Of a stretch of 64,000 nucleotides of DNA, positions 10,611 through 35,992 are shown piece by piece. Below the pieces are notes generated by a model. That model was given only the letters and a program-made list of their open reading frames with translations, was not told the DNA's origin and ran no database searches. The stretch comes from Cannabis sativa (Eukaryota; Streptophyta; Magnoliopsida; Rosales; Cannabaceae), in the NCBI RefSeq assembly GCF_029168945.1, contig NC_083605.1:3541280-3605279 (forward strand), read 5' to 3'. The position numbers were made by a program, and so were the translations under genes. The stretch's first letter is position 1; every line of letters starts with the position of its first letter.

Positions 10611-12079
10611 AACAAGTATGTTAGTACTTGTTGGTACTTTGTTTTCTATTTCTATTGTTTAAGTAAGTTAATAAACACATAGACATAGTATTTCGTTTCC
10701 TTTAGTTTTCCTTGTTAGAGGCTTTTAGAAAGCCATAAACCCAAGAGTTGTTGCCCTCTAATTTCAAGAGGCTCTTTATTTCTTTCTTTTTAATAATTAT
10801 GAAGTGTTAGTTTTTGTTTAATTACTATGATTATCATTGTTGCTGTTATTGAAATTAAACTTTTATTAACAACAATCAGAATTTAATACATCAATAAAAA
10901 AGACGAAAAATTCTTAATCTAAACTAATTTATCATCAATCTTAAGTGAATGTAGTGCTAATTCATGGACAATCTTAATAAACAGTAAAATATTTTTACTT
11001 ATTAGTACTCCATTCATGTGTTGTGTGTTTTGAAAAATAGTAAAAACCCTAAACCTTATTTGGTCAAAACATTTTTTCATAAGGTAAAATATTCAAAAAT
11101 CTTTTAGAAAAGTTTATATATATAAATGTATATTTTTTTACAACACTAAAGTTCAAAAATTAAGATAATATTTGATTTGTTGTAATAGAATCGTAATAGT
11201 AATGGTCATGTTTGTTTTGAAAATTGATTACAATGTTTATTTTGTTATCGAAAAGAATATTAGAATCAAAATTATTTTGTTTTATTTTGTGTGTGTAATA
11301 AAATATGCAGTAAATCGATAAAAATATACCTATGTTAATTTAGTAAAAGTAAATATATAAGATATTAAAGTTATTTGATTTGATTTAACTATTATTGTTT
11401 AAATTACATTTTTTTTTGAAATTTGTGGTTTAATGACCATTACATTAATTTATCATTGTAATAAGAATTACAATGTGTAATGTAATTCTCAATACACTGA
11501 AAAAACATTACATACTCAAAATGACAAACCAAACATTGTAATGGTGACTTTGATTTTATTACAAAGTCCGTTACAAGAAACCAAACACTACTTAAATTAC
11601 ACTGTATTTTACTTTTATATTTTTTATTTTAATTTTTATATTTCTTTTATTACTTTTTAATTTATATTCAATTTTATAAATCATATTCCTATTATGTGTG
11701 TTAGAAACTCTAATTTTAATAAATTACGTAAAGTTATATTTAGTACTTAAGTTATAAAAGAGATTATTTATCAATTAAAATTATTTTATGTTTTATATGT
11801 GATTAATATGTAATAAAAAATAATAATTCTAACTTATCCCAATTACATAAATAGTGCCAAATTTATATAAACCACATATATTATACACATAAATAATTAG
11901 TACAGTACATGGTTTCCATACATACACAAATTAAGGTTATTTTTTCTCAAAACTCAAGACAAAGTCTCTTTTGTTTGTTTATTTTACTTTGGTAGCAAAT
12001 TTACATGAAGGAAATCCATATGGAATAGTTGCCACTAATCCTCTTAACATTTACAATTATTACACATATGAACTTAATA
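10611..12079. other. Intergenic DNA, possible decayed MITE at about 11190-11580
   Basis: The first 200 bp is probably the 3' UTR of the F-box gene. A stretch at 11190-11580 has CATGTTTGTTTTG near its left end and AAACCAAACACTAC near its right end, plus several ATTACAATG subterminal blocks, like a Tourist- or hAT-type MITE. The ends do not pair well, however, and no clean target-site duplication was found. Confidence 0.35.
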
Positions 12080-12081
12080 AA

Positions 12082-12268
12082 AAAAAATAACAACAAAAGT
12101 ACTTTATCTTATGATTTTATTACAATCGTACCTTTTTTTGAACTATGTATTATAAATAAGCAAAACAAATATATCTCCACGTGTTTTTGAACTAACACTT
12201 AACAACCATAAAAGAGTACAACTGCAATAAAATCGTAAGATAAAATATTTTTATTGTAATTTTTTTAT
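12082..12268. mobile_element. Small foldback MITE-like inverted repeat
   Basis: Two arms of about 45 bp are inverted relative to each other. The left arm (about 12086-12130) contains ACTTTATCTTATGATTTTAT; the right arm (about 12215-12265) contains the complement of TTTTATCTTACGATTTTATT. The loop is about 85 bp. The structure is that of a short foldback MITE; the target-site duplication is hidden in poly-A. Confidence 0.55.
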
Positions 12269-12856
12269 TACAGTCACATGTATAACAATTGCAAATAATA
12301 TGGAGGTTTCGCCGCACATATCCCAATCCATATCTTTGACATAACTCTTTCTTTCTTTCTTTTTTTGTATAGATTTAATCCTATCAAAATAGCATTTATC
12401 CAATTACTAAAAACCGAGTTATAAAGAAAATCCATATCATTACACATATTTATACATAAAGTCTTTTACAAACAGCAAGAACACGAAACGCAACAGGCCG
12501 CCCTACCTTAAAGACGGGCATAACACAAAACAATCCTTCTTAATATTCAACAACACAACTCCTAGTTCATTCCCATATACTCACTCAAACACAACATTCT
12601 GAAAAATTGGAACTTGAAATCTTACTAAAACTCTCTACTGTAATCTGTAATATTTACAATTGGCTGACTTAATAATACACAAAATTAACAACAGGGATGG
12701 TAATAATTGGCTCACCAGTTTGTTTTGTTTCACTTTCCACATACAAAAAAAGGGAAATTTATAGATCAAATCCTTAAAACACTGGACTAATAGACAATGA
12801 CATAAACATAAGTTTCATTCGGTTTTGATCTATTTAAAGATTGGATTGGATGCACT

Positions 12857-12901
12857 CACCGGAAATTACATCAATGTGAGTACCAGCATAATTTCCATAT
12901 G
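12857..12901 (-). other. Possible 3'-UTR exon of the GTG/COLD1 gene
   Basis: On the minus strand this 45-bp block is flanked by a good acceptor (TTTGCAG|GCATATGG) and a good donor (TTTCCG|GTGAGTGC), downstream of the stop codon at 13006. It suggests an intron in the 3' UTR or alternative 3' ends. Transcript evidence would decide. Confidence 0.35.
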
Positions 12902-13005
12902 CCTGCAAACACAATTTAACATGGGGTTAAATTCGAGCAAGATATTATTAAATTGGAAAAGAGTTCCGTTGTTACATACTTGGACACTGAATTGAATCGT
13001 GTTAG

Positions 13006-17983
<4,978 letters not shown>

Positions 17984-18264
17984 TCTTCTTCAATCTGAAA
18001 TCATCAACTTTCTTCTTCTTCTTCTTCTTCAGATGCAGAAGAACAGAACTCAGTGCCTGTAACAACTGATATGATGGTGATGATGAGAGCCCTTATACGA
18101 CACCGTTTTTGTAAATAAATATATTTAAAAATAAGAAGAAAATGTTGATATTTCTATTTAAAAAAAAATGAAGATTATTAGGACAACCTCCTTTACTAAA
18201 AAATTATATTTTTGGGTAAATTGCGGCATAAATATTTAAATTTAATTTTTTATAATAATAAAAA

Positions 18265-18608
18265 GGATAAATACCATTTTGGATACTGTGTTTTGTTAAA
18301 TGACAAAATAGACACTGTATTTTCTAAAATAGTAAAAATAGGACCCTGAGCTTAATTTTTGATAATTTTTTTTTAACACAACCAACTTGAAGACAATGCT
18401 TAATACGAACAGATACAAAAAATATAAACAGTTTTGTCATATAGCACTTTTAGATCAGATTATAATTAAACTTTATTTTGATAAAAAATCAATTTAGGGT
18501 CCTATTTGTACTATTTTAGAAAATACAGGGTCTATTTTGTCATTTAACAAAACACAAGGTCCAATTGATAACTTTTGTAAAACAGAGGGTCCAAAATAGT
18601 ATTTACCC
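18265..18608. mobile_element. Mutator-like MITE, 344 bp, perfect 9-bp target-site duplication
   Basis: Long inverted arms start GGATAAATACCATTTTGGA and end with the complement of GGGTAAATACTATTTTGGA. TAATAAAAA is present on both sides (18256-18264 and 18609-18617), the 9-bp duplication expected for Mutator-like transposition. No coding sequence is present. It lies between the divergent GTG and YAK1 genes. Confidence 0.85.
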
Positions 18609-18617
18609 TAATAAAAA

Positions 18618-19849
18618 TAACTTATATGTGAATTTTGAGTTTTGGGTGTATAGATTGTGTGTACAGAACACATCCGTGTGGATGATCGGATTTTCGAGTT
18701 TCGAGCTCGGGTGGGTCAGGTGCGAATGGGTTGGGTTGGGTTTAGTTGCGAGTGGGTTGAGCCACTTTTCTTTTTATTATTATTTTAAATATAATTTTTT
18801 TTTACATTTTTATAGCAATACACATAATTTCGACAATATTTTCTACTTTAAAAAATCTGCTTAAACTTGCCCACTAATTTTTTAAATCCAATCTTTTCAG
18901 GTTCAAGTCGGGAACGAGTTTGTCGGATGGGTAGATTTTCGGGTGCAAATGTTCTGCCTTAGATCCAGGTGTTGACATGGGCACTAGGCCCATGCATGGG
19001 TATTACCACCCCTACTCGAGATTTTAGGGCTCCAAGGTGTCTTTCTCGTCACCACACGTGTTAGAAGTGGTGTCCATGTCATCATGTCTATATTTTCTAG
19101 TAAACACTTAGTATAATTCAAATTTATTTTTCCTTATACGTGATTATTTCACAACCATCCAAAAACAACTAAAAATTTATGTTTTTATGAGATTTTATTT
19201 TTCTCAAATTTTTACAGATTATTTTTCTTACAAACTATTGTTTATACATTGTTCTAAAAAAACCGTTATTTACACATTGCGAAAATATAATATAACATTG
19301 CAATAGCATAAAAACAATATTAAAATAACATAAATCGTAAAAATATAAATAAAAATAATTCGTAAAAACAATAGAAAATTCCATTTTCAAATGTATTGTG
19401 TAAATTTTTCGAGTATACATTTTTCGAAAAAAAAAATGAAAATAATAGTCTAGTTTCCTAGAAAGGGTAGCCTAGGCTCAGGCCGAGGCTCAACGGGTTA
19501 AAAAAAATGCCATTTCCAAAAAGAAGTTTTTATTATTGTTCCACAGTTATTTTTAAATTGTTTTACTTTTGTTTTAATTGTTCTATTTTATTATTTTACG
19601 GTTGTTTATAAAAAATAGTATTTTTGTAAAAAATTTCACATAACAGTAAAATTGTAAACTTTTACCCAAAATTCAGTATTTTTGTAAAAAGCCCTACTAT
19701 ATAATTATCCCACAAATAAGGGTAGGCCCAGGCCCAGGCCCAATGAGTTAAAAAGAAGCCATTTCCAAAAATATTTTGTTTTTTGGTGTTTTTAGAAAAA
19801 AAAAAAAAAAGAGAAGACGGTCGAACGAGGAAGAGAGAGAGAAAGAAAG

Positions 19850-19850
<1 letters not shown>
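18618..19850. other. Intergenic DNA with degenerate GC-rich tracts
   Basis: Around 18690-18770 and 18895-18990 there are GGGTTGGGTT-like and CGGGTG-like tracts. At about 19470-19520 and 19715-19770 a direct repeat contains GGGTTAAAAA or GAGTTAAAAA, followed by GCCATTTCCAAAAA. These look like old repetitive elements that I cannot classify. The right end probably includes the YAK1 promoter. Confidence 0.4.
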
Positions 19851-28602
<8,752 letters not shown>

Positions 28603-30191
28603 GTTGGGAGTAGACTTAGTGTTTGATGAGAGGGATCGGATTGTGTTTTTCATGTTAAACGAGAATGTCGTTGATAGTATTTCACCCGAGTAGTGTGGTC
28701 CGAGGCTAAGAAAAAAATCGTCGTCTCATCTAAGTTGGGAGACCACAATCATTCATTAAGCACTCACGCACACATAATACATAGGCATAAATATTATATG
28801 GTTAATGATTTGCTAATTGTCCTAGTAGTCGGGTGCGTGTTGTGTTGTGTTGTGCTCGTGCAATCAATCAATCGATCGATATATATTCTTTTTCACTGTG
28901 ATCCTTCAATGGGCGTCGTCGAGTTCTGTAATTCTGTTTATGCTTGAAACAAGTATAATTTATTTTTATGGTTAATGTTTGCCTCTCTGTTTAGTTTGCA
29001 ATTCAATTCATTTGGTTTGGGGTTTTCATTTTTAAATCATCTATAATGACACTATTATTATTATTATTATTAATGTGTGATTCAATTTGGTTCTTTGATA
29101 AAGTTATTTAATTGTGTTGTTTTGTAATAATAATATGATTATGATTAAAAATAATGGCATAGAACTGTATAATATTTTAACCTTTTCTTCAGGTGAAATC
29201 AAGTTTGAAGTAGCAGCAGCAGATCAAAATTGGCAAAGCCAAAGCTTTAAGGTTTTGCCATAAGTTATTGTAAAGAGTTTATTTATTATTTGTACTATGG
29301 ATTAAAAGACAAACAACATTACAACATATATATATATATTGTTTGGTTCATTTTTGGCTTGGCTAAGGTTGTTCAAACTTCAAGGTATGACGTTTGTTCC
29401 GTTACAATTAAATATGTATACGTATGTATGTACACAACACAACAAGTGTCTTTTTGTATACGTATAGAAATTTGGATGATAATATATATAGATTAATATT
29501 ATTTTATTTTAGATCTTATGTTTTGTAATGTAATTTGATTTTTTGTTTTGTAAAATAATAAATTAGATTTTATATTTTTTAAAATAGTACTTTTTAGCTC
29601 AATATAAAAAATGTACAAAAATATAAATTTAATTTATTATCGGTAAATTTTGTAAAATAAAAAATTTAAAATAATATTACTAATTTGGTTTGTTTGTGGT
29701 TCAAGAAATGCCAAATATTATTTATCAAAATAAATAAATAAATAAAATTGGCTAGAAAGATCATCATCATTCATCATAAAGAGAGAGAGAGATAGAGGTA
29801 TTGAAGATTTTGGATACATGTAATGTAATATATGGCAAAGCACAAACCACATAAATCAGAACCCCAATATCTGTTTCAACCAATCATATCTCATCATTCT
29901 ATATCTTCTTCTAATTTCCCTCTTATTTATTTTTTATTTTTATTTTATTTCTGTTCATACAAATGGATAAATAAATTAAAATAAATTAAATATAATATTA
30001 TTTACTTGGATTTCACCGCCTATGACTATGCAACCTTGTTTTGTTGAACAACAACAACAACTACTACTCTTAACCATTTATTAAAGCCACTAGTTTCGGT
30101 CATGGTTTGCCCAGATTAGATTAGATTCCAATCTGGGATTTAATTATTATTGCTAAAGATTCAATCTTTGAAACTGGGTTGTGATGATTAG
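28603..30191. other. YAK1 3' region and SIGA upstream region
   Basis: The first few hundred bases are presumably the YAK1 3' UTR. 29500-29700 is AT-rich with partly inverted TAAAATAATA blocks of uncertain meaning. 29880-30190 contains the likely SIGA promoter and leader (a TATTTATTTTTTATT stretch near 29925). No further gene is seen. Confidence 0.4.
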
Positions 30192-30212
30192 TTGAATCTG
30201 TTGTCTCTACCA

Positions 30213-33200
30213 ATGGCTACAGCTGCTGTAATTGGTCTCAACACTGCTGCTGCAAGTGGAAAAAGGCTTCTGTGTTCTTCATCATCTTCATACTCAGATA
30301 TCTCAGATAAGCTTTCTTTTGTTACTAATAACAATGATAATCATTCTTCTTACTTACCTAAAACCATAATTAATGCTGCTTCAAATTTCCCATCTTCAAA
30401 GAGCCCCCAAAATCACAACCACTCCTCTCAGTCTCAACCCATTAGAGCTCTTAAAGAGAATGTTGATGTTGTTTCTTCAAGCTTATCACTTCCTCCTCAA
30501 CCTCAATGGTTTCATGATTCAAGTGATTTAGAGGCACTTCTTTTGTTACAAAAATCCATGCTTGAAAAACAATGGACACTTTCTTTTCAAAGGAAAAACA
30601 ACAAAGAACAGCTTCCAATTACTTGTTCTGGTGTTTCTGCTCGTCAGAGGAGGATTACATCTAGGAAGAAAGCTTTTAAAACCACAACAAGTTCCATTAC
30701 CTCTGCTGCTTTTAATCTTCAAAATCATTATAGGTTTAAGGGTTATGTTAAGGGTGTTGTGTCTGAAGATTTGCTCTCTCATGCCGAGGTTGTTAGACTA
30801 TCTCATATGATTAAGATTGGGCTTTCCTTGGATGACCACAAAACCAGGTATTTTGTTGTTTGAAATTGTTTTGTTGATTTGTGTGTTGTGTGTATGGATG
30901 GATGAACACAAAAAATATGATAGTCATCTAGCTAAACAAGTTGTTTGCTTATTCGAAGAAGTCGGTCCTAAAACTCAGAAAAAATGTGATATTTTTAAGA
31001 ATTGTTTCATTAGGCCCTTGAGATAGGCACAGGCTTAGCATAACTATGCCCAGGGCTGAGTTTGCCGAAGAGCATCCACAACTAATCTTTGAGTAACACA
31101 AACTAGGGACACTCTTGTAAATCTGAATAAAAACTTCTATCTTAATTTCATTAGAGAAAGCGAACTTTGATAGTAAATACAATCACTCACAGTTGTTAAA
31201 TCTTGGTAACAAGTTCCAGTCTGATGTTATCATCAATGTTACGCAATTTGCTGTAATAACTTGTTATCTTTTCTCTAAAAGTTTTTTGTTTTTTGATGAT
31301 GATGTTTTAGATTGAAAGAGAGATTAGGATGTGAACCTTCTGATGAACAACTTGCAACTTCATTGAAGATTTCGAGGGCGGAATTGCAGTCCAAAATGAT
31401 TGAATCTTCTTTGGCAAGAGAGAAGTTGGCAATGAGCAATGTTCGTCTTGTCATGTCTATTGCTCAAAGATATGACAATATGGGTGCTGAAATGGCTGAC
31501 CTTGTTCAGGTATGTTATCTCTTTTGTTTCTATAGCTAAACTTAGTTGAATTGTAATTGATTAGATCATAATGTTAGTGCCCAAGTGATTATAAACCACT
31601 AACCAATTCCATATTTTGGTACTCTATGGTGCCAAAGTCTCACTAGCTTATAGATTATTAGTTGAACTGTAATGGATTGGACCATAATGTGTAGAGAAAC
31701 TTGGCTAGTCTGGTTCGATTCGCCCAAGTATTTGAGAAACAATCAAAGAGAAAATGAAACGGTTTTTCTTTATTGCTTCAAGAATGTAATCTGTACAAGA
31801 GTTACCTCTAAAACCTTTATAAGTGTTTATTAATTGACTTAGGATTTGAGCTAAAAGACCTGAGCTGTTAACCAAAGATTAACACTAAATAACTAACATA
31901 ATGATATGAGAACTATCAACCAGTAAGGGGACTACCACATTGGTCCATTAGAGGGTGTTGGCTCTGCTCTCGTACCATTTTGTTACAACCACTCGGGTAG
32001 GACTCACTCCTAACGATTTGCATAAGAGAAAAAGGTGTCCAAGCTGATGTAAACCACCAACCAATCTCATTTTTAGTGGATATGGATTCTAATCTGTTTC
32101 TGCTACTCTTTTGTAGGGTGGTTTGATTGGTCTACTTCGCGGGATTGAGAAATTTGATTCTTCCAAAGGGTTTCGAATTTCAACCTATGTCTACTGGTGG
32201 ATACGACAGGTAAAGCAGTTTAGCATAAGTAAATGATCTTGATAACTTCGGTTTGGAAAAATCATCTGTTCATTTACATTTTCGGTTGACAAAATCTAAT
32301 TGCTAAAACATTCCTCTAAGAGATTACATTGAATTTGTATTCTAAAGGGATTTGATTGGTCTAACTCATCACTTCGATTATATACTTTCTTTTCTAGTTT
32401 TTAGTCTAGTTTAAACCAATTTTTGTTCGTTTTACTCAAATTGCTTAGTATTGATTTTTACATAATTAATTACTTATTTGATTGTGTAAACTTGCACTTG
32501 CACACACTAATTTTCACAACAGATCTCATATAATAATATTTGTACTTCTTATATGTATACATAACAGAATTATAGTTAAGAATGGAAATGTTTTTTCTAA
32601 TTTTGGCAGGGTGTTTCAAGAGCTCTAGTCGAAAATTCAAGAACTTTAAGGTTGCCAACACATTTACACGAAAGATTAAGTTCGATCAAGAACGCGAAAC
32701 TGAAACTTGAAGAGAAAGGAATAACACCATCAATTGATGTAAGTTTCTTGAGTTTAATTTGCTTGTTATGTAAAGTGAAAATGGCCATTCTTATATGTTG
32801 TTGTTTGTTATTCAACAGAGGATAGCAGAAAGCCTAAACATGTCAAAAAAGAAAGTTAGGAATGCCACTGAGGTATTCAACTCTCGAAAATTCTTTCTAT
32901 TTTTGTTTGTCTGTTTGTTTGTATGTTTCTACTTACTAATATGTCTGTATTTGTAGGCAATTAGTAAGGTATTCTCCCTTGATAGGGATGCATTCCCCTC
33001 TTTGAACGGTCTACCCGGTGAAACTCATCACAGTGTAAGTGTTTATGTGCGCTCCAAAGTTCTTGTACCATCCTAGTTTTATCAAGGGTCGGCCCTGAAC
33101 TTTAGTGGGTCATGAGAAAAAAAAAATATTTGGACCCTAAGCACGTGTCTAGCCCGCTTATGCCCAGGGTCAGGCCTGAGCTTATCTTCTCATTTCTCAT

Positions 33201-33821
33201 AACTATTGACCTTATTTTCTTTTTCAATTTTGCAGTATGTTGCAGACAAATGCCCCGATAACATCCCATGGCACGGAGTAGAGGAGTGGGCGCTCAAGGT
33301 GAGACTAACAAACACCTCATTGAAATTTTGATATCTTCATGTTTCATGGGAATGGAGATTGAGATATAGTTGTGTAAAACAATTGCAGGATGAAGTGAAC
33401 AAGCTGATGAACACGACACTTGGGGAACGAGAGAGAGATATCATACGCCTTTACTATGGTTTGGATAACGAGTGTCTTACTTGGGAGGATATTAGCAAAA
33501 GGTAAGGATATTAAAGTTATTAGAGGTTGGTGAATGGTGATATTGTTGCAGGGCCGACTCTGAAACTTAGTGGGTCATAAAAAAAAAATTATAAGGAGGA
33601 TTTTTTGGCGCTTGAGCTAGGTGGGCCCTAAGGACAGGCCTATACCCAGGGCCGAGCCTATGTTGTTGTTGTTGTTGACATGTTTGTGTGTGTTTTTCGG
33701 TTTGTTTTTCAGAATAGGTTTGTCGAGAGAAAGAGTAAGGCAAGTGGGACTTGTTGCATTGGAGAAACTAAAACATGCTGCAAGAAGAAGAAAGATGGAG
33801 GCTATGCTTGTCAAACAATAG
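30213..33821 (+). CDS. SIGA: Plastid RNA polymerase sigma factor SIGA/SIG1, 9 exons, 490 aa
   Basis: Exons: 30213-30847, 31311-31509, 32117-32209, 32610-32738, 32819-32872, 32957-33034, 33236-33298, 33389-33501 and 33713-33821. All joins keep phase. The protein is a sigma-70 factor that directs the plastid-encoded RNA polymerase to promoters. The start [10 protein letters not shown] is shared with Arabidopsis SIG1, and a Ser-rich stretch follows that fits a chloroplast transit peptide. Conserved blocks: region 2.1 ([14 protein letters not shown]), region 2.3-2.4 ([14 protein letters not shown], exon 3), region 3 ([11 protein letters not shown]) and the region 4.2 helix-turn-helix ([13 protein letters not shown], exon 9). 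The length is close to Arabidopsis SIG1 (about 500). Introns 1, 6 and 8 each carry a hAT-like relic and intron 2 a solo LTR. Confidence 0.96.
30957..31060. mobile_element. hAT-like mini-element relic in SIGA intron 1
   Basis: The left end GTCGGTCCTAAAACTCAG and the inner/right block TATGCCCAGGGCTGAG match the family with CAGGGCCGGCCCTG ends seen at 43511 and 45437. It is decayed, with no readable duplication. Confidence 0.45.
31690..31898 (-). mobile_element. Solo LTR (copia-type) in SIGA intron 2
   Basis: The 209-bp block begins TGTAGAGAAAC and ends AACTAACA (TG...CA), flanked by the 5-bp duplication TAATG at 31685-31689 and 31899-31903. In minus orientation it has a TATA-like CTTATAAAGG and a poly-A signal GCAATAAAG in LTR order. 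There is no internal domain, as after LTR-LTR recombination. Confidence 0.75.
33084..33178. mobile_element. hAT-like mini-element in SIGA intron 6, 95 bp
   Basis: The ends AGGGTCGGCCCTG and CAGGGTCAGGCCTG and the inner TAGCCCGCTTATGCCCAGGG place it in the CAGGGCCGGCCCTG family. The flanks AGTTTTATC and AGCTTATC form an imperfect 8-bp duplication. Confidence 0.6.
33549..33660. mobile_element. hAT-like mini-element in SIGA intron 8, 112 bp
   Basis: It starts CAGGGCCGACTCTG and ends CCCAGGGCCGAGCCTA. The flanks TATTGTTG and TGTTGTTG agree at 7 of 8 positions. It is the same family as the copies at 33084 and 45437. Confidence 0.65.
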
Positions 33822-34968
33822 AAAGAAATTATACAGAGACTGTATATATATATACAGAGGGAATTTGTATTTTCCAATTTGTTTTCATTTCCTAATTTGG
33901 TGAATTTAGTATAGAAGGGGCTCTTAAGAGTAAGCATACAATGATTAAAAGCTTTTGTAAGTTTTAAGTTGGAGCATTTTCTTCTTATTCTTTTTCTTCT
34001 TCTTGGAAATAATATATGTATGTATTGAAATTGGTAAACAAGAAAAATATGAAAAAGTAAACAAAGACAATTATGTCACTTAAATTTAATTAACAAAAAA
34101 GTTCTAATAGATAATTTTTTTTAGTTATTACAATAAATAAACTCATAATATTTAATGATTGATATTTCATTAGTTACAAACATACATTTGAATAGACATT
34201 GAATGTTGGAGTGACTATTATTACAATTAGATACACTAAATCCAAAAACATTGAATAGTACTATACTCTCTTTTACTCTCTAAGCAATTTTATAACAACA
34301 TTAAATTTTGAGATTTTATGTATAGTTTAATTATTATTAAAATAATAATTTTCGTGATTTTTTTTTTATATTCTCAAGAGTATTCAATTTTTTACCACTA
34401 CAGAAATAATATTTATTATATTTTTTTATTATTTAATATTTTATCTATATACTAGTATTTTTTTTTTATAATTTTGAAACCTAAGCGTTTAGAAACTCAA
34501 AACACACGCCTGACTCTCTTATCCTCACGACCAACCTTAAAGGGATATTCCTAGTAACATAATTTTTTGAATTGATCTGGAATACTAAGAAACTAGTTGT
34601 TGGACTAATCTTACAATGTCACTTTTTTTTTTTTTTTCGAGTTACACACCTAAAATTCAATACCACGAATCTCGACATACATACACTTGATAACAGTTAA
34701 GAGACTTGTGTTATTTGGCTTAGAACATCTTCAACCTATACACCAAATTAAATTAAGTGTCACACTATCACTAAATTTGATATTAAAAACTTTTTTTACT
34801 CCAACGACAACATTAAAATTTACACTAATAAAATATAATATATTTTAACATTAAATCATATATATACACAAATTAACTATAAAATAACAAATAAAAAAGG
34901 AAAATAAAATGCAGTTGCTATAATACTGTAGCTAAAATTGCAATATATAATGATGAAATAATGATCTA
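33822..34968. other. SIGA 3' region and intergenic DNA
   Basis: 33822 to about 34020 looks like the 3' UTR. The rest is AT-rich with short poly-T tracts and no recognisable gene or element. Confidence 0.45.
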
Positions 34969-34971
34969 TTA

Positions 34972-35396
34972 GGGCTCGTTTGGTACGTCGTATAAGAGTC
35001 GTATTGTATTAAATAATAAATAACACTATGTTTGGATTAAGCAATGTATTGTATTAATTATTACAACTAAATTTTTTAATACAATATATATTGTATTATT
35101 TAATTCATAATAAATGATCCGTATTAACTTTTATTATAATATTTACAAAGAATTTGGAGTCAACACCAATCTCCGACCTAGACCCGAACCAAGACCCCGA
35201 ATTTCGGACCCGGTCCCGGACGCGGACAGGGACCCGTAGTTGGTATTGGGATCGAGTGTATTAAAAATATATTATAATTTTATACAATCAATTAATACAA
35301 GTAAATACCAAACATTGTATTGTATTAAATAATACTAATATAATGCAACACAATTTAACACAATAGTTACATTACAATAACGTACCAAACGAGCCC
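34972..35396. mobile_element. Tourist-like MITE, 425 bp, with GC-rich core
   Basis: The inverted ends GGGCTCGTTTGGTACGT and ACGTACCAAACGAGCCC are perfect over 16-17 bp. The 3-bp duplication TTA lies at 34969-34971 and 35397-35399, as for PIF/Harbinger elements. The body is ATTGTATTA-rich except for a GC-rich degenerate GACCCG-type hexamer tract at about 35173-35238. Confidence 0.9.
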
Positions 35397-35790
35397 TTAA
35401 AGTAATATTTATACTACAACCTCAAATTTGAGGTATTATTGGTGTTACTCTTAGAAGAGTACTACTTCCTTCCACTCTTCACTAGATAGTGTCTTAAAAT
35501 AGAAATATTGCATAAATAGTGGATCTATTTGAGTATTCCTATTCAACCTTGGATCTTGAAATCAAACCCCAAAAATATCATAATAATAATTGAACAAAAT
35601 ATCAATACATACTTTACTTCCATGCCACGTGTCACCCTTTTAAAAGATCCCCTTTTAGATCCACATGTACACTTACTCAAATCAAAATCAAAATCAAAAA
35701 AAGAAAAGAAAAGACTATAAAATATCACACTCACACACTCTCCACCGGTGCCGGAGCTAACCTCACCGGAGAAGTTGCAGACCGGAAAAA

Positions 35791-35959
35791 ATGGCGAAAT
35801 CTTCCACCCTTTTCTCCCATTGTTACGCTCCAATCACCTTCACCACCAAAACCCATCATCATCACCATCTTCACCATCGTCATCTCTCTCTAAAGACTCA
35901 ACCTTTTTCCTCAACTCCAGTCAATCTCAATCAAAAACTCAATCTCAATCACAACACTC

Positions 35960-35992
<33 letters not shown>

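Noticed and set aside
11190..11580. Additional MITE between the F-box and GTG genes
   Set aside because: The possible inverted ends match poorly and no target-site duplication could be read, so it is mentioned only as a possibility.
35543..35833. Minus-strand 96-codon frame upstream of MEX1
   Set aside because: Overlaps the MEX1 leader and start on the opposite strand; no recognisable family and no splice or promoter support.
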